Assembly (NCBI RefSeq): GCF_000471905.2
Contig: NW_006500178.1
Coordinates: 1,995,571 to 2,059,570 of the forward strand
DNA from: Amborella trichopoda
Lineage: Eukaryota; Streptophyta; Magnoliopsida; Amborellales; Amborellaceae
Direction of reading: 5' to 3'
Length of the DNA stretch: 64,000 nucleotides
Of this stretch, positions 1-11,825 are shown piece after piece (the stretch's first letter is position 1; each line of letters starts with the position of its first letter). A program made the translations under genes and the position numbers. The notes under the pieces were generated by a model that worked only from the letters and a program-made list of their open reading frames with translations, was not told the origin of the DNA and made no database searches.

Positions 1-44
<44 letters not shown>
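1..44. repeat. (TA)n microsatellite at window edge
   Basis: Uninterrupted TA dinucleotide run. It continues beyond the window start, so its full length is unknown. Confidence 0.95.
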
Positions 45-47
<3 letters not shown>

Positions 48-1445
48 AACATCATATAATTTAAATTTCCCAAAAACCTTTGGAGTTGTTTTTTATCTTT
101 TATTTCATCTGGAAACTTATCCACAAATTGTATAGCTCTCTCAATAGGAATCATGGTCCCTCTATAAATATTGTGACCAAAAAATCTTATTTTTTTTTTA
201 AACAATTTTATTTTCTTCGTAAATACTACTAATGTAGCAGATTTTACAGCTTTGAGGAAAATGTTAAAATGTTTCCAATTCTGGTCTCATTATTATGAAA
301 ATATAAGAACATCATCAATATAGACAATTGTAAAAGTAGTATAAGGGTTGTTAAAAATATTATTCATAATATTTTGGAATTCTGAAGGGACATTTCTTAA
401 CCCAAAAGGATTACATTCCATTCGTAGTGCCCAATTGAAACAGTAAAATCAGTTTTATACTTAGCTTTTTTAACGATTTGGATTTGCCAATATCCACATT
501 TCATATCAAATTTTAAAAATATGACAGCATTATTGAGCCTATTAAGTTTTATTATGGATGTGATATCTAATCCATCTCAGAGCTTTATTAAGAGGTTTGT
601 AATTAATAACAAATCTAGGTACACCTCTTTCTATCTCTGCAGACTTTTCTACATAGAAAGCACGACAACTCCAAGGGGAATGACTTAGTCAGATTAAATT
701 CTTTTTAAAGAGTTCTTGGATTTCTTCTTTACAGATTTCTTATAACCTATTGTTCATTTGGATAGGCCTGGACTTGGTAGGAATAAGTCTTTCATTAAAA
801 TTAGGCTCATATGGTAATTCTACTATATGTTGTTTTCTACTCTAAAATGTATTAGGTACATCTAAACAGACTTGTCTTTCCATCTTGTTTTGAAATTCTT
901 TTATTTCGTTTACAATTTTAGGGTTTTCTAGTTTTTCACAAATTGTTTTGTACCGTATTTCTTCTTTAAGAGATAAAAGGAATTTTTCTTTATTTTCAAT
1001 CTTATTTTGGATAGGATTGATCTCCTGAATGTGAGGTTTTTCTAGAAATTCAAATTTTACCATGTGTCCTTCAACTTCGGATTCGATTCCTGTCTCATCC
1101 AATTTTACTATTGGATAAAGCATATTAAGGAAATGGGGTTCCCAATATAACAGGTTGACTAAGGTTTTTTACTATAATAAAAGCCATAGTGAAGCAAGTA
1201 CCATTACTACAAATGGCGGCTTCTAATAATTTATATTTAACTATCATTCTGCTTCCATCAGCTTGGCTGGTGTGTCTATGGTAATGCCATAGAAAGTTTT
1301 TGAGATACTCACAGAATCCTCTCTGACCTTTCTTCTTAAGATTGGGAGAGCAGTTTGGAAGATTGTAGCTGGTATGCTGTTGTGGGAAATATAGAAAGAA
1401 AGGAACATAAGTACCTTTGAAGGTCTGATTTTACCATATCAAAAT
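45..1445 (-). mobile_element. Endogenous caulimovirid fossil, protease-reverse transcriptase part
   Basis: Minus-strand translation gives a Caulimoviridae polymerase. The reverse transcriptase part (about 45-840) carries the NPFGL and YIDDVLIF signatures and, upstream, SPWSCRAFYV and VINYKPLNKAL blocks. A 93-residue frame at 842-1123 precedes it, and 1130-1445 resembles the aspartic protease region. The wording of the blocks is closest to petuvirus/florendovirus-type endogenous viruses. It is a fossil with many breaks (more than ten by eye), so old. It is cut at about 1445 by a LINE scrap and resumes at about 2050. A gypsy element is the alternative, but the blocks fit caulimovirids better. 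Confidence 0.75.
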
Positions 1446-2045
1446 GTTACTATGATAATTCATCATTCAATTTGGTCATGTCTTTATGTGACTAAAGAGG
1501 GATGGGGAATTACAAAAGTGGATGTCATGACCAATCTTTCCAGTATTTTCTCACTTGGGGTTAGAACGTCATGGCCCAAGGCTTTATGGTGTGCTCGTCA
1601 TTTTGGATGTCTTAAGATTAATTTTGATGGTAGCTCAATGGGTAACCCAGGTCCTGCGGGTATTAGGGGTATTATTTATGATTGTTTCAGGAACACTATT
1701 CTCTCCTATGCATGACCTATCGGTAGGGCAACATCGAATCTTGCTGTTTACTTATTTTTAAGCACCGTAACTTAGGCATTAATTGCATTGTTGAAGGAGA
1801 TTCTTTGAACGTAAATGGTGATGGAAAGAGCTATCAATTCCTTGGGAACTTCGATCTCTATGGCTACAAGTTTTGAGCATTAGTCAAAAAAAAAGAACAT
1901 GGGTTGTCTTATCAAAGTATTTTGTAGGTACAAGTCCTTCATTAATAGAGTTTCTGCTCGTGAATCAATAAGGGCTATTGTCTAGAAATTGTATTCTACT
2001 TACTACAACCGTGATCTGAGTATACCATTTTTGGATTATTATTTT
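1446..2045 (+). mobile_element. L1-type LINE fragment, RNase H domain
   Basis: An 87-codon frame at 1452-1715 contains KINFDGSSMGNPGPAGIRG, the hallmark start of the RNase H domain at the 3' end of plant L1 ORF2 and related reverse-transcriptase proteins. About 50 bases later a shifted frame gives NCIVEGDSLNV, the next block of the same fold, so at least one frameshift separates them. No other LINE domain is present here. It is a short decayed fragment that splits the caulimovirid fossil, and it probably comes from the same LINE clade as the element at 4.3-7.2 kb. Confidence 0.75.
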
Positions 2046-2049
2046 GTAA

Positions 2050-3060
2050 ACCATGTTTATGTAATTCAAATCTTTTAATTTCCTTTCATTATTGCATTAA
2101 CATTTCTATTATTATTTTTAGGACCTAGTTCTGGAGTTTGGTCAAGGACTTGGTTAAGGGTCTTAGGTAAAGGATTACTTTCTTTAAGATTAACTTTATA
2201 TTCTTCTATCAATTCTTCAAATGATTTTTCACTCTCTTGGTATCCTTCTTCTTCTTCTTCTTCTTCCCCCTTTTTAGAAAAATCATTTGCTCATTTTAAA
2301 TGTTAATTCTAGTTTTTAGAGCTATAAGTTCATTTTGAACTTCATTCTGTTCATGTCTTAGTTCTCGAGCATTTGGTTCTTTATTAACATTACATTTTTC
2401 TGGACTCAATTCATAATATTTTTTAAGTTATAAGGTTCTTGTTGTGACTGATTTATTATTTTAGATTTTAGGCTTTCTTTAGCGATTTTAACATATTATT
2501 GTAGGGCCTCTTTTCGAGCTTGGGTATCTTCGATCTTATCTATAAGATCAATAATTAGGCTTTCTTTATTGGATAACACATTTATCCCCAAACCTTTCTT
2601 TATTGGATAACACATTGATTAGGAACTCCAGAGACAAACTTTTCTTTCCAGTAATTCGCATTAGCATCCACTCTGGTCAACAATCTAGACCAGAAAACGT
2701 CTTTATACCATTTGTAATGCGAAAGAGTATGACATCTTAGATTTGACAATAAGTCCTTTGATTTTCTAGATATAAAGTATTATTGCCTACGAAATGTAGG
2801 GTAATTGTGTAAAGCAAAGTATTTAAAGCAACATCCTCAATTACCAGGTTTTCTTGTTTAATATTTGGGCTATCATGGGTATAGACTATCCATCGGTTTT
2901 TAGTATTAAGTATTTGGTTTCTAGTTTGTTCATCTAAGACAAAATCTCACCATCCTTTAAGCTAGCCAATAAATCCACGAACAATGGCTCTAGCAATGTC
3001 TAGGTCTCTATTGCCATTATTTTTAGAGGTTGTGGCATACATACTCATATGTTTCATATA
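2050..3060 (-). mobile_element. Endogenous caulimovirid fossil, coat-protein region
   Basis: The minus strand reads a glutamate-rich stretch (run of GAA codons near 2245-2270) and then, around 2580-3000, a hydrophilic and aromatic region whose layout resembles the coat-protein part of a caulimovirid polyprotein. Orientation matches the polymerase part at 45-1445. The order on the minus strand (coat region first, then protease and reverse transcriptase) is that of a caulimovirid genome, so both may come from one insertion later split by the LINE scrap. It is broken in many places and old. The domain assignment is inferred from context more than from a diagnostic motif. Confidence 0.5.
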
Positions 3061-3089
3061 GAAAAGGATTTTTTGTACTTTGGTGATTG

Positions 3090-3500
3090 CTCTGTCCCAG
3101 ATAGAAAATAACTTTTATTCAGAGGAAAATAACGAGGTCAGAAATTGGTACCAAAATGAATTTAAAGAAAAATTCAGAATCAAGTTCCATGAAAAGCATG
3201 AAAAGTTTATATGGGAGAAAAATAAATATAATATTTTTTAAATGGCTAGAATACTTCTTAAAGAGCAAGGAATTCGGTTTCCTAATCTTAATAAAGAATT
3301 AAATTTGATGAGAAAAGAATTCTAAGTTTTTACTACCAAAGATGGAAAAGAAATCCAAACTATCCATCCTCTTGAAATACCTCTGGATATTGAAGGGGTG
3401 AAAGCCGTTTCCTATAAACTTGAACCTAAAGGGTTAAATCTCACTGCAACCGTTGACAGTATAAACCATGTTATTGAACAGAACAATTATACAAATTTAT
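3090..3500 (+). mobile_element. Probable caulimovirid fossil piece in opposite orientation
   Basis: The plus strand reads lysine- and glutamate-rich protein blocks (NWYQNEFKEKFRIKFHEKH, then TKDGKEIQTIHPLEIPLDI). I associate these with the part of petuvirus/florendovirus-like polyproteins upstream of the coat region, but I cannot confirm it. It abuts the minus-strand coat-like region, so the two would be head-to-head or rearranged. It is a broken fossil. Confidence 0.4.
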
Positions 3501-3735
3501 ACCTTAAAAGTATAGGTAACAAGTATCCAGTATAGTAACTCTTATAAGTAAAGCAGGAGTTACACTTATAATTTCAATTCCTAAAACATATGACGTGACC
3601 CATATATTTTTCATTTCAAAATTAGATTTCAACCATGATTTTGTTTCATTAATCATATCCATGTCATTTCCAGCAGTCAAAATATCATCTACATATAAAG
3701 CCAATATCACATTAAGTAGCGGATACTCAAACATA
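3501..3735 (-). mobile_element. Ty1/copia fragment, reverse transcriptase
   Basis: The minus-strand frame at 3504-3734 contains LALYVDDILTAGNDMDMI followed by WLKSNFEMK and SYVLGIEI. These are the copia reverse-transcriptase YVDD box and its downstream block. Only this small part of an element is present, with no LTRs beside it. It is an old fossil. Confidence 0.8.
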
Positions 3736-4254
3736 TGGTGTTATTGCATGGGGAAGAGTATGTTTGGGCAGTCAGTGTACAATGAAGCAGCGCCATCAGG
3801 ACAACCAAATAAGGCTGCATCCTTGGAGTTCACCCAACACATTTCCCATCGCAAGTTCCATGAGAAATCGGGTAAGTTAGACACTATGGTGATAGTCCAT
3901 GTTGGGCATCCATCAATGATGGAGGATGGAATTAGATCTCCAAGATCTTCTAAAGGCAAAGTAGCATTTGGAATGGAGCAACCCAGAAATAATGATATGG
4001 AAAATGGAAGTATATCTTTCTCCACCCGTCCTTTCCTTAGAGTTGCACCCTTTTCAGGTCACACCTCTGCACATAAATGTTTTTTCTTTAAATAGAGGTT
4101 ATGGAGAAAGCTTTTTCATTTTTCTCTGGATTCTTCTTTCTGGCCTAATCCTTTATGTTTTAATCAAAACCTTTTTCTCTGCCACAAACTATAAGCTTGT
4201 CCTCATGGTTGCCCAAATGGTCACCATCATAGACTTCAAGACCAAAATATAACC
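3736..4254. other. Unassigned stretch between copia and LINE scraps
   Basis: Somewhat GC-richer than its surroundings, with open frames on both strands (plus to 4095, minus 3741-4025), but neither translation shows a domain I recognise. It may be retroelement-derived. No gene is claimed. Confidence 0.3.
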
Positions 4255-4745
4255 CTTCGTGACTCTACTCTACTACCTGCCCTTCTAGAGGTCACTTAGG
4301 ATGACCTTATCCCAGTGGGAGAGTGGATGTAATTGAGATACCATTACCATCAAACCCTGTCCATGGGGGCCAAAAAGAACATCATGCTAGAGGCCTTCTA
4401 CATGCTAACATTCCCTATGCCCCCCCCAATTATTATTTCGGAGTCCTCGGACTCCTTGGAAGAGGACCCCTCCCCTAGGTCGGTAAACTAGTCTAACAAA
4501 GGGCAAAAGTGGGTGGAGGTGAGTGGTAAGGTCGAGGACATGTTGGCGGCCATACATGTTAAGTTCTCGAGTGATGTAAGGATTGTGGATGAGGCCATCG
4601 TAGTTGAGGAAATTCCGGTACTCCCAAACCATTGTCCGATGAGACTGAGAACAAGGATGTAGAGAGAGGCAGAGGAGCACCCCTTTGATCCACTTTCTAT
4701 TGGTTTTATGGGGGGGCACTAGGGGTGGTCGAGACTTTCGCCGCA

Positions 4746-5490
4746 AATGAAGCTGCTATCCTGGAATATAAGAAGTCTAGGGGATATCAGAAAGAGAATG
4801 ATACTTTAAAGGCTTGTCAGATCCTTTAAGTCGCACATCCTTCTTTTGCAGGAGACGAAGCTTACATTCTCATATTCGCCTCTTTTTTAAGTCTTTTTGG
4901 ATCATGCCCAGTAGATTTATATTTATTTCCTTCTTTTGGCCCCTCAGGAGTCTTTTGGCTGTGTGGGACCCTACTGTTTGTGTGGATTATGTTTTTGAAT
5001 TATCTTTTAGATTTATTACTATTTTGTTTGATGGGTCTAGCCTTTTCTATGCTTGTCGAATATTTATGGCCCAAATGCCCTTTCTGAAAAAGAAAGCTGT
5101 TTTGTTGTCTTATCTAATGTTATATTTAGATCACCATATCCTTGGTGTGGGGCAGGGGATTTTAATCAGACAAGAGGACCACTTGAATCTTTAACAACAA
5201 GCTATCTTAATACTGCCATGTTTTCTTTTGATAATTTCATGAGGGATAATAGCTTACTTCAACATTATGGGCACTCTTTATACATGGACAGATAATTCTA
5301 CCATTCACCCTCAAATGTCCAAACCAAATAGTTTTCTTGCGTCAAACCTTTGGGAGGCTAATTCTCCCGAATTGCTGGTGAAAGCCTTACCCGACATGAC
5401 CTTTAACCATGTCTCGATATTGCTTAATACAAAGAGGGATGCTTTTTGCCCCTCTCCCTTATATTTTGAACTTATGGTTGGGTGAAAGCA
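4746..5490 (+). pseudogene. LINE ORF2 pseudogene: endonuclease domain
   Basis: ATG at 4746 opens MKLLSWNIRSLG, the standard start of the apurinic-type endonuclease that nicks target DNA for L1 integration, followed by HILLLQETKL with the catalytic glutamate. Further on, CLSNIYGPNAL and GAGDFNQTR give the YGP and GDFN boxes. FTWTD-like wording at about 5275 and a LPDMTFNHVSILL block stand where the family has SDHxPI. A stop lies shortly after the start (codon 21) and several frame changes follow, so no functional enzyme can be made. It is continuous with the reverse-transcriptase piece downstream. Confidence 0.85.
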
Positions 5491-5789
5491 GCCTATGAGA
5501 GGAAGTTTTAAAAATTTGGAACACTACACATATACAAGGCCAGCCAGGGTTCAAAATTAGTGGCATGTTCACAATCTTGAACCAGACACAAACAATGGGG
5601 GAATAGAAAATTTGGAAAGATAGCTCAAAGAATTGCATTAGCTTCGAGCAACATGAAAAAACTTAACAGTTTTGAACAAATTAATGGGGGATTAGATAAA
5701 AGCATGCTAGAGAAGAATTGAAAGTGAATTTCATTGGACAACCCCTTGAAGATGGAAGAGACATTCCGGTATCAAATATACTGCTCTAA

Positions 5790-7150
5790 ATGGGTAACGG
5801 TGGGGTTAACAACATTAAATACTTCCACACCATACCAAATTCAAAAAGAAGATCTAGTTATAGAAGTGGATTAGTAATACCAGGGGTCAATCAAGAAGAT
5901 ACTAATGTGACGGAAAAAGCCATTGTCCTCCATTTCGAAAAAGCATTCACAATAGAGCCTCGTTTACCTTTCAATTTAGAAGAAGTGCCCTTCAAGAAAC
6001 TCTCATGGAGTTCAGCATTGGCTTTTGAGTCAAAATTCAATATTGATGAAGTTAACGAAACAGTCTTTGGTCTACTCTGAGATAAAGCCCCAAGGCCCGA
6101 TGGTTTCCCTTTGGCCTTCTTTCAAGAGTTCTAGGATATAGTCAAAGAGGACCTTCTACAATGGATCAAGCATTTCTATGAGGAAGGGGTGATCTATAAA
6201 GCTATCAACTATAGCTTTATCACCTTAGTCCCCAAAAAGGAAATCCTAGAATAACCACAAGGCATCAGACCCATACGTATTCTTTCGGCAACCTACAAAA
6301 TTTTGGCTAAGAATTTAGCAAATAGACTCAAAATGGATTTGAATGAGATAGTAGAGGGACCCCATACAACATTCATCAAGGACCGACAATTATGGATGGC
6401 GCTTTATTGGCACAAGAAATTATACATTCCACGATAACTATGGTCGAAAAAGATGTTCTTCTTAAGCTTGATTTTGAAAAGGCCCATGATGGCCTATGAT
6501 AGAGTACAACGGAAATATCTTGACAAAATCATGGAAGTAAGAAGCTTCCTATGTGGATCAAAGGTTGCATATCCTTGGTAATATTTTTTATTATCATCAA
6601 TGAATTAATTGTACAGAGTAAACAAATTGCATGAATTAATCGCTTGGGCTGAGTGGCTCGAATGTGGATTGGAATTATTTCCCAACAAGTACCTCAGTAT
6701 GCCGCTTTGTGATGGTCGATTATCTCGTGCAAAGTGGGATCCAAAAATCCAAAGGTTTGAATACAAGTTTGATATGTGGAAGTCTAGATATCTCTCTTTT
6801 GGATATCGCGTAACTCTCGTTGAGGCTACTTTGGCCAATCTTTCTGTTTAGTATCTTTCCATATATAGAGCACCAGCCTCCATAGTCAAGAAGCTAGAAG
6901 CCTTAATGAGAAATTTCCTTTAGTCAAAACTAGAAGAAGCTCCACCTGGTTAAATGGAGGGCGGTATGCCTGTGCAAAAGAAAGGGTGGACTGGGCATCC
7001 GAAAACCGAGAGCTGTCAATGAAGCTCTTCTAACACAGAGGTGGTATCGACTATCAAGACAGAACGATCAACTCTGGGAGGAGGATATACTTGGGAAGTA
7101 TGGGCTAGATCGAGATAATTTTAATGCCAGAAAGATGCTTCCACATCCGT
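5790..7150 (+). pseudogene. LINE ORF2 pseudogene: reverse transcriptase and following region
   Basis: The block DKAPRPDGFPLAFFQEF at about 6085 is the DKAPGPDGF motif of plant L1 reverse transcriptase. It is followed by a VPKK, IRPIRILSATYKILAKNLANRL block. A UAG stands at 6134-6136 where the family has tryptophan, and another stop follows VPKKEILE. The frame is lost near 6400. Between about 6585 and 6610 the sequence jumps to the region past the catalytic YADD/FADD box, so that box is absent. 6609-6950 reads SRAKWDPKIQRFEYKFDMW and RAPASIVKKLEALMRNFL, typical of the post-RT region. Confidence 0.85.
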
Positions 7151-7160
7151 TGGTGTGAAA

Positions 7161-7411
7161 GGAATTTTATTAGTGAGATCCTTATGTATAGCATACTCAG
7201 TTTCATTCTCTAAATGAAACCTACTTAATGTTCAAAAGAAAAAAAATCAGGAATTTCTTTTTTTTGTTTGACAGGTAGATGATCTCCTCTACTGTGGTAG
7301 CATCGTGGTACGAATCGTTTGACTAGCTTGCTCAATTCCCATTCCAGCCCCTATGTTTTCTTTCAAATTCTAGTAAAAAATTGAAAAAACAAAAAAAAAA
7401 GGATGTGGTTA
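7161..7411. other. Non-coding spacer
   Basis: AT-rich sequence with short homopolymers. No gene or repeat recognised. Confidence 0.4.
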
Positions 7412-7516
7412 GCATGCAGGCAGTCTGCATGGTAACTCCCCATCAATACCGTCCAACACCAACTTCCAACAAATTGGACTGTGGTGATGGGGAGTTACCT
7501 TACGGCCTGCCCGCAT
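7412..7516. repeat. Short fold-back (hairpin) element
   Basis: The left arm (gcatgcaggcag… ending ggtaactccccatca) and the reverse complement of the right arm (atgcgggcag… ending ggtaactccccatca) match over about 33 bases with a short central loop. This is a compact MITE-like hairpin. Confidence 0.7.
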
Positions 7517-7635
7517 ATAAACTTTTTCCTTAAAAAAAGCTCTAGTTGACTATTTGACTCCTTAAGCTTACTCGGTCTTGGCAATGACCAAGATGGCCTT
7601 TAAATCCAAGCTTTTAAACTCTGATTTGTAGTTGG

Positions 7636-7992
7636 AAAAAGTTTATATAAAGATGCAACCTTATAATAAAGAACTACAGATGCACCTCTAAAATCCATCG
7701 GAAAAGGTAGTTTTAATGTTGAAAAACCCTTTGATTGATAATCTCGACATTGAAATGTATGACTATAAAAAAAAAAAAGATTTTAAGTTTCAAAAATAGT
7801 ACATTTTACAACATATTATCTATACCGTCTATTTTCAAGATTTTTGTATGTTTATAGATCTACTTAGATTTTAACCATTTTTTTAATTTAACATTTTATA
7901 ATTAAATATAAAAATAGATTTTGAGATAATCGTAATAATATTTTACATCAAAATTATATACCATGATAAAATTTGAAGGTATACCTTACCTC
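7636..7992 (+). repeat. MITE family A, copy 1
   Basis: Starts with gtttatataaagatgcaacc and contains the shared core (wording like accgtctattttcaagat, then tgtttatagatctactt). Ends near ggtataccttacc. About 350 bp, non-coding. Confidence 0.65.
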
Positions 7993-9429
7993 TGCATCTG
8001 CATCTGCATGCCAACTGCGCCGTTTCTAGTTTAGATTTGAATTTTTGTCAAAGATTGAACAAAAAATACCAAGGTCCCTACACCTATCCTAGGCACGCCC
8101 AACTAATATCGAGATAATCATGAAATTCGCACCAGGTACAAATGATGGAGCCCTATTTTAATTTTAATAAGGTAGAATGAAATTCACATAGAGGTAGCAT
8201 GATGTAGAATATAAATTACATAGCCAAATGAATAGACCATTATGAGTGTCCCCATGGCTCAAAAAATTGGATGCCCAGCCGCCTGGAGGGCGCGCGCCGC
8301 TGTACCTATGCGACTGACTAATCGTCCAGGGCACCGCCCAGAGCTCTTTTTTAGGGTGAAAATTGCCCTTGCCAAAAGGGCTACATATTGTAATTTCCCC
8401 TCTTTAAAAGGGCGAAATAGCATTTGGGGGGCATTTTGGCCCCAGAACACCCCAAAGAATTCTATTTGGGCTTCAAAAACAACCGCTTTTTTTTTTTGTT
8501 AATGATTCATAGTTTTGTGAATATTGTGTTATGCTATGCTTTTCCATCATTTTCAGGTAGTTATCTTCAAAGTTAGGTTTTACATTTATGATGGAACTTC
8601 ATGAGTGGTTTTTTTTTTTTTTTAAAGGGTTTGCTATTGTTGTGATTATCATATTTCTTTTGTTTCTAAGTTATAATGCAAATTTTAAACCTTGATATAT
8701 ATATATATATATATTTAGCTATGTTTGGCTTTCTTTTTAATTTATAATGCAAATTTAAAGATATTACACTATATTTGGCTATGTTTCTAATTTTTAATGC
8801 AAACTTAAAAGTTTAAAATATATTTTTTCTCGTCCCTTTCTCCCTTCCCTTCAAAAAAAAAAATTCCCTTCAAAAAAAAAAAAAAAAGGAACAAAAACTA
8901 CACAATGGTCACCATGGCAGCCGCCCAGGGGGTTGGACCCTCCTAGGCATCCGTCCCCGTCTTCTTGATGAGTGAGCTGCACATAGGTTGCCTGGATTTG
9001 GCAAGGCACCAGGAACTGGTCCAACATGCAAAACTAGATTTGGGTTATAAGTTAAAGAGCCCCAAGACTACAAGTCTCATTTAGAGATCCTCAATATATA
9101 TGCGTTGATGAGTGGCATGAGGAGGAAAAAGAGGAAAGCATTCATGATTCATTATAATTGTAAGAAGACAGTATAGAATTTCCTAACCACTCTATTTCAT
9201 ATTTCAGACAGATTGCTCAACAATGGAGGAATCTTGCTTACAAACAATAAAAGGGGGATATAAGGTGCCCTATTCTGGGTTGCTCTGATGAAAAACAATT
9301 TCCTAAAACAAGTGAAGAGGGGACCCTAGGACCCATAAGTGTAAGCATCCCCTCCATCATCTTTCCATCCATAATGGCTTTCAACCAACCATGTCAATAA
9401 AATCTCCCATTTTAGCATTTCAATAAAAA
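7993..9429. other. Intergenic stretch, no gene seen
   Basis: Mostly AT-rich with (AT)n at about 8695-8714 and several poly(A)/poly(T) tracts. Two GC-rich islands (8230-8470 and 8910-9010) share wording with cgcccag but show no protein family. Small frames at 8242-8502 look accidental. Confidence 0.4.
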
Positions 9430-9820
9430 TTTAAAGGAAAATTTCGTATAGCATCGTAATTCCTCGTATTATTTCATGGTAGACCCTCTTTTTATTTTTC
9501 TTTCAAGCGGCATAAGAAAACTTTTAAAGATTTCATCATATCCTCTCATCTCTTACCTCCTTCTTTTATTTGACTTTTTTAATGGGGTAGAAAGGGAAAA
9601 AAATGATTTAAAATTTTTTTGGAATGAAATGGCAAAAGAAATTTGTTGGGGCTAATTTTTAAAGTCAAAAGTCAATAAAAAAAAAAGAGATAAGAGATGA
9701 AAGGTACCATGAAATCTTTAAGGCTTTTTTTTATGCCGCGTGAAAAAAAACAGATCGAAAGAGGGCCTACCATGAGATAATACACAGAATTAGAGTTCTA
9801 TACGAAATTTTTCCTAAATC
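9430..9820. repeat. Fold-back MITE with about 150-bp inverted arms
   Basis: 9430-9580 and the reverse complement of 9655-9820 match along their length: aatttcgtatag, then tcatggtag-ccctcttt, gcggcataa, taaagatttcat and catctctta blocks in order. Arms are separated by a spacer of about 75 bp. Non-coding. Confidence 0.8.
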
Positions 9821-10010
9821 TAATTATCTTTTTAAGCAGCAATCCAAATTGTTAAACTAGCGGAAGGAAAAAGACATGTCATCATTTAAAAAATAATACA
9901 TTCTAAAATGTTGATAGGCTTCAAGGAAACAAAAATGCCATGATGCATACCAAATGCTTTTAGCTATAACCGATACAATAGGAAAATGGTTTGATAGGGC
10001 TGCAGCTCTA

Positions 10011-10335
10011 TCAAAATAAGTAAAACCTCACCTCATACCCCATCAAAAATTGCAATCAAAGCGTTAGAAAGCCTTTGTATAGATTATCTTGGCTTGAACA
10101 TTATGGTTGTAAAAGAAATAAAAATAGGATTTCAAGCTCCAAATATAGAGAATATTGTGACAAATTATCTAGGCTGTCTATTTTGCTCTAAAAGTGTTCA
10201 TAAATCCGCAAAAGCTATACTTTTTTTTAATTTTTTAATTTCATTGTCAATGTTGAAAATTGATTTTAATGCCATCATAGAATTTTTTATTACCAAAAAT
10301 GCTTTGGGGATGAAGATTTGAGGTCTTGCTTTATT
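10011..10335 (+). repeat. MITE family A, copy 2 (AAGTAAAGCCTCACC-type ends)
   Basis: Begins aagtaaaacctcacctcata and ends tttgaggtcttgcttta. The centre follows the family A core (taggatttcaagctc, then attatctaggctgtc), so it belongs to the sub-group with altered ends also seen at 39525 and 46740. Confidence 0.6.
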
Positions 10336-11500
10336 TTGTTTTCATAAAGCCTTTGTCTTAAATAAACCGCTAACCTCATCCGATACAATCAAGAGTGCAT
10401 ATACTATGCTCCTGCAGGAGCATACTATATACTTACTCCCTTTGACATAAAAACATTGGGAAGATTTTTGTTTATCCGAAATTTTGGAGGAACCACGCAT
10501 AAATGACAAGATGATTATATCCAAAAAAAATTAATACTTGAAATTTGAGTTTTCCAAAAATGGATCTCACCATTCAAAAAATAGACGCGTTGTATTCAAT
10601 TTTGAGGCATTACTTTATTTTTCAAGCCCATAAAGAATGCTAGTTTGAAAATTCTTTTTAATTGAGTTATAGCATGTGGGTTGAAGAGGTTGCATCCCCA
10701 GGATTTGGGGCCCAGAAATACTCCTACATTGAGCTTTGCTAGAGGGAGTAAATGAACAGTATGATCCCTAGGGAGTATGAAATCTTTTGGCCACAATAAA
10801 AGCCAGTGTGAAAAATGGGATATGAAAAAAAAAAAAAAAAAAGGTAATGGGTTTAATAAAACTTCCAATGTATATTTCATTGGACACAAAATACTTCCAT
10901 GATTGCAAAGGAGGCCTCCTACTATAAGTATCAAAAAGTTCACACAACAATCATAAAACTCATAACTCATAATCATTGTTCTTTAGAATCATATCACAGT
11001 TAAATAGTGAAATGTAAAACTTGTGAACACGGAGTAAATAATACTCGCAAGGTTGACTGTGAGGACATATTTAGTAAGCTATGAAATCACCTTCAACGTT
11101 AGCCTTTCGTGGTGAAACCATTTACAAATTACAGCTCCTAAGTTGCAGAATGATATAGCACAATACATTCTCAATCTGTTAATTGCTTTGCTCCGGCAAG
11201 CATTGCTCACAGAAATAAATTAATTAAATGTAATGAAAAGACATACAAAGCATGTGGTCCCAAACAATAGAGCAAAAGAAAGACTAAACAAAAGGGATTC
11301 TAACAAAAAAAATCGTAATGGTAAAAAGCTCAACACCTATAAAGACGACATAACCCGTATGGTTCTATAAGGTCCATCAACATGGAAAAAAAATGACTTA
11401 TGAGTTCAAAGTTCTCAAACTTCGATATAAAACAAAGTTCTTCCTTGATACAACAGCCAAATTTTGGTAACAAGACCGGGAACCGACTTCATCAAAAAAC
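10336..11500. other. Intergenic stretch downstream of the C2 gene
   Basis: No recognisable gene. A minus-strand open frame at 10596-10976 gives no known domain and contains a homopolymer phenylalanine run from a T tract, so it is treated as chance. Confidence 0.4.
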
Positions 11501-11825
11501 ACAGATTTTCATTAGGCACAAAACGATTCAGAAGCAACACTAACTAATTCAAGTATACAAATAACAATAAAAAAAAAAAACACCCCGGATACTTTGGAGA
11601 AAGATATTCAAAGGCAGTACAAGCAGGAAAATAAAAAACAACCAAAGATGGTCAGGACAGTGTAATTCAGTTTGGGATACATGGGCCTGGAACTCATGCA
11701 TCCATATGTCCATAAGTTCAACAACGCGTCTAAGGAAACCCTGTGCTATAGAAAGTTAAACTATAAAATCACAACCAGTCTTCATTTAGAATCACCTGTT
11801 TTACTTCCAAAGATCCTTGAGAAGC
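11501..11825 (-). other. Probable 3' UTR of the C2-domain gene
   Basis: Sequence directly after the stop codon on the minus strand. I see no canonical AATAAA at a convincing distance, so the transcript end is not fixed. Confidence 0.3.

Larger units (their letters stand above)
4255..7160 (+). mobile_element. Decayed plant L1-type LINE, 5'- and 3'-truncated
   Basis: In plus orientation it has a possible ORF1/inter-ORF tail (4255-4745, no recognisable domain), then an ORF2 beginning with an endonuclease (from 4746), a reverse transcriptase (from about 5790) and the region after the reverse transcriptase (6609-7150). The order is that of plant L1 ORF2. The reading frame is broken by many stops and shifts, an internal deletion removes the middle of the reverse transcriptase, and the RNase H domain, 3' UTR and poly(A) are missing at the right end. 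It is non-autonomous and old. No target-site duplication was found. Confidence 0.85.

Noticed and set aside
8242-8502. GC-rich frame, alanine/arginine-rich
   Set aside because: Composition-driven. Frames are open on both strands and no domain is seen.
10596-10976. 126-codon minus-strand frame
   Set aside because: No known domain, a phenylalanine run from a T tract, and no supporting structure. Most likely chance.
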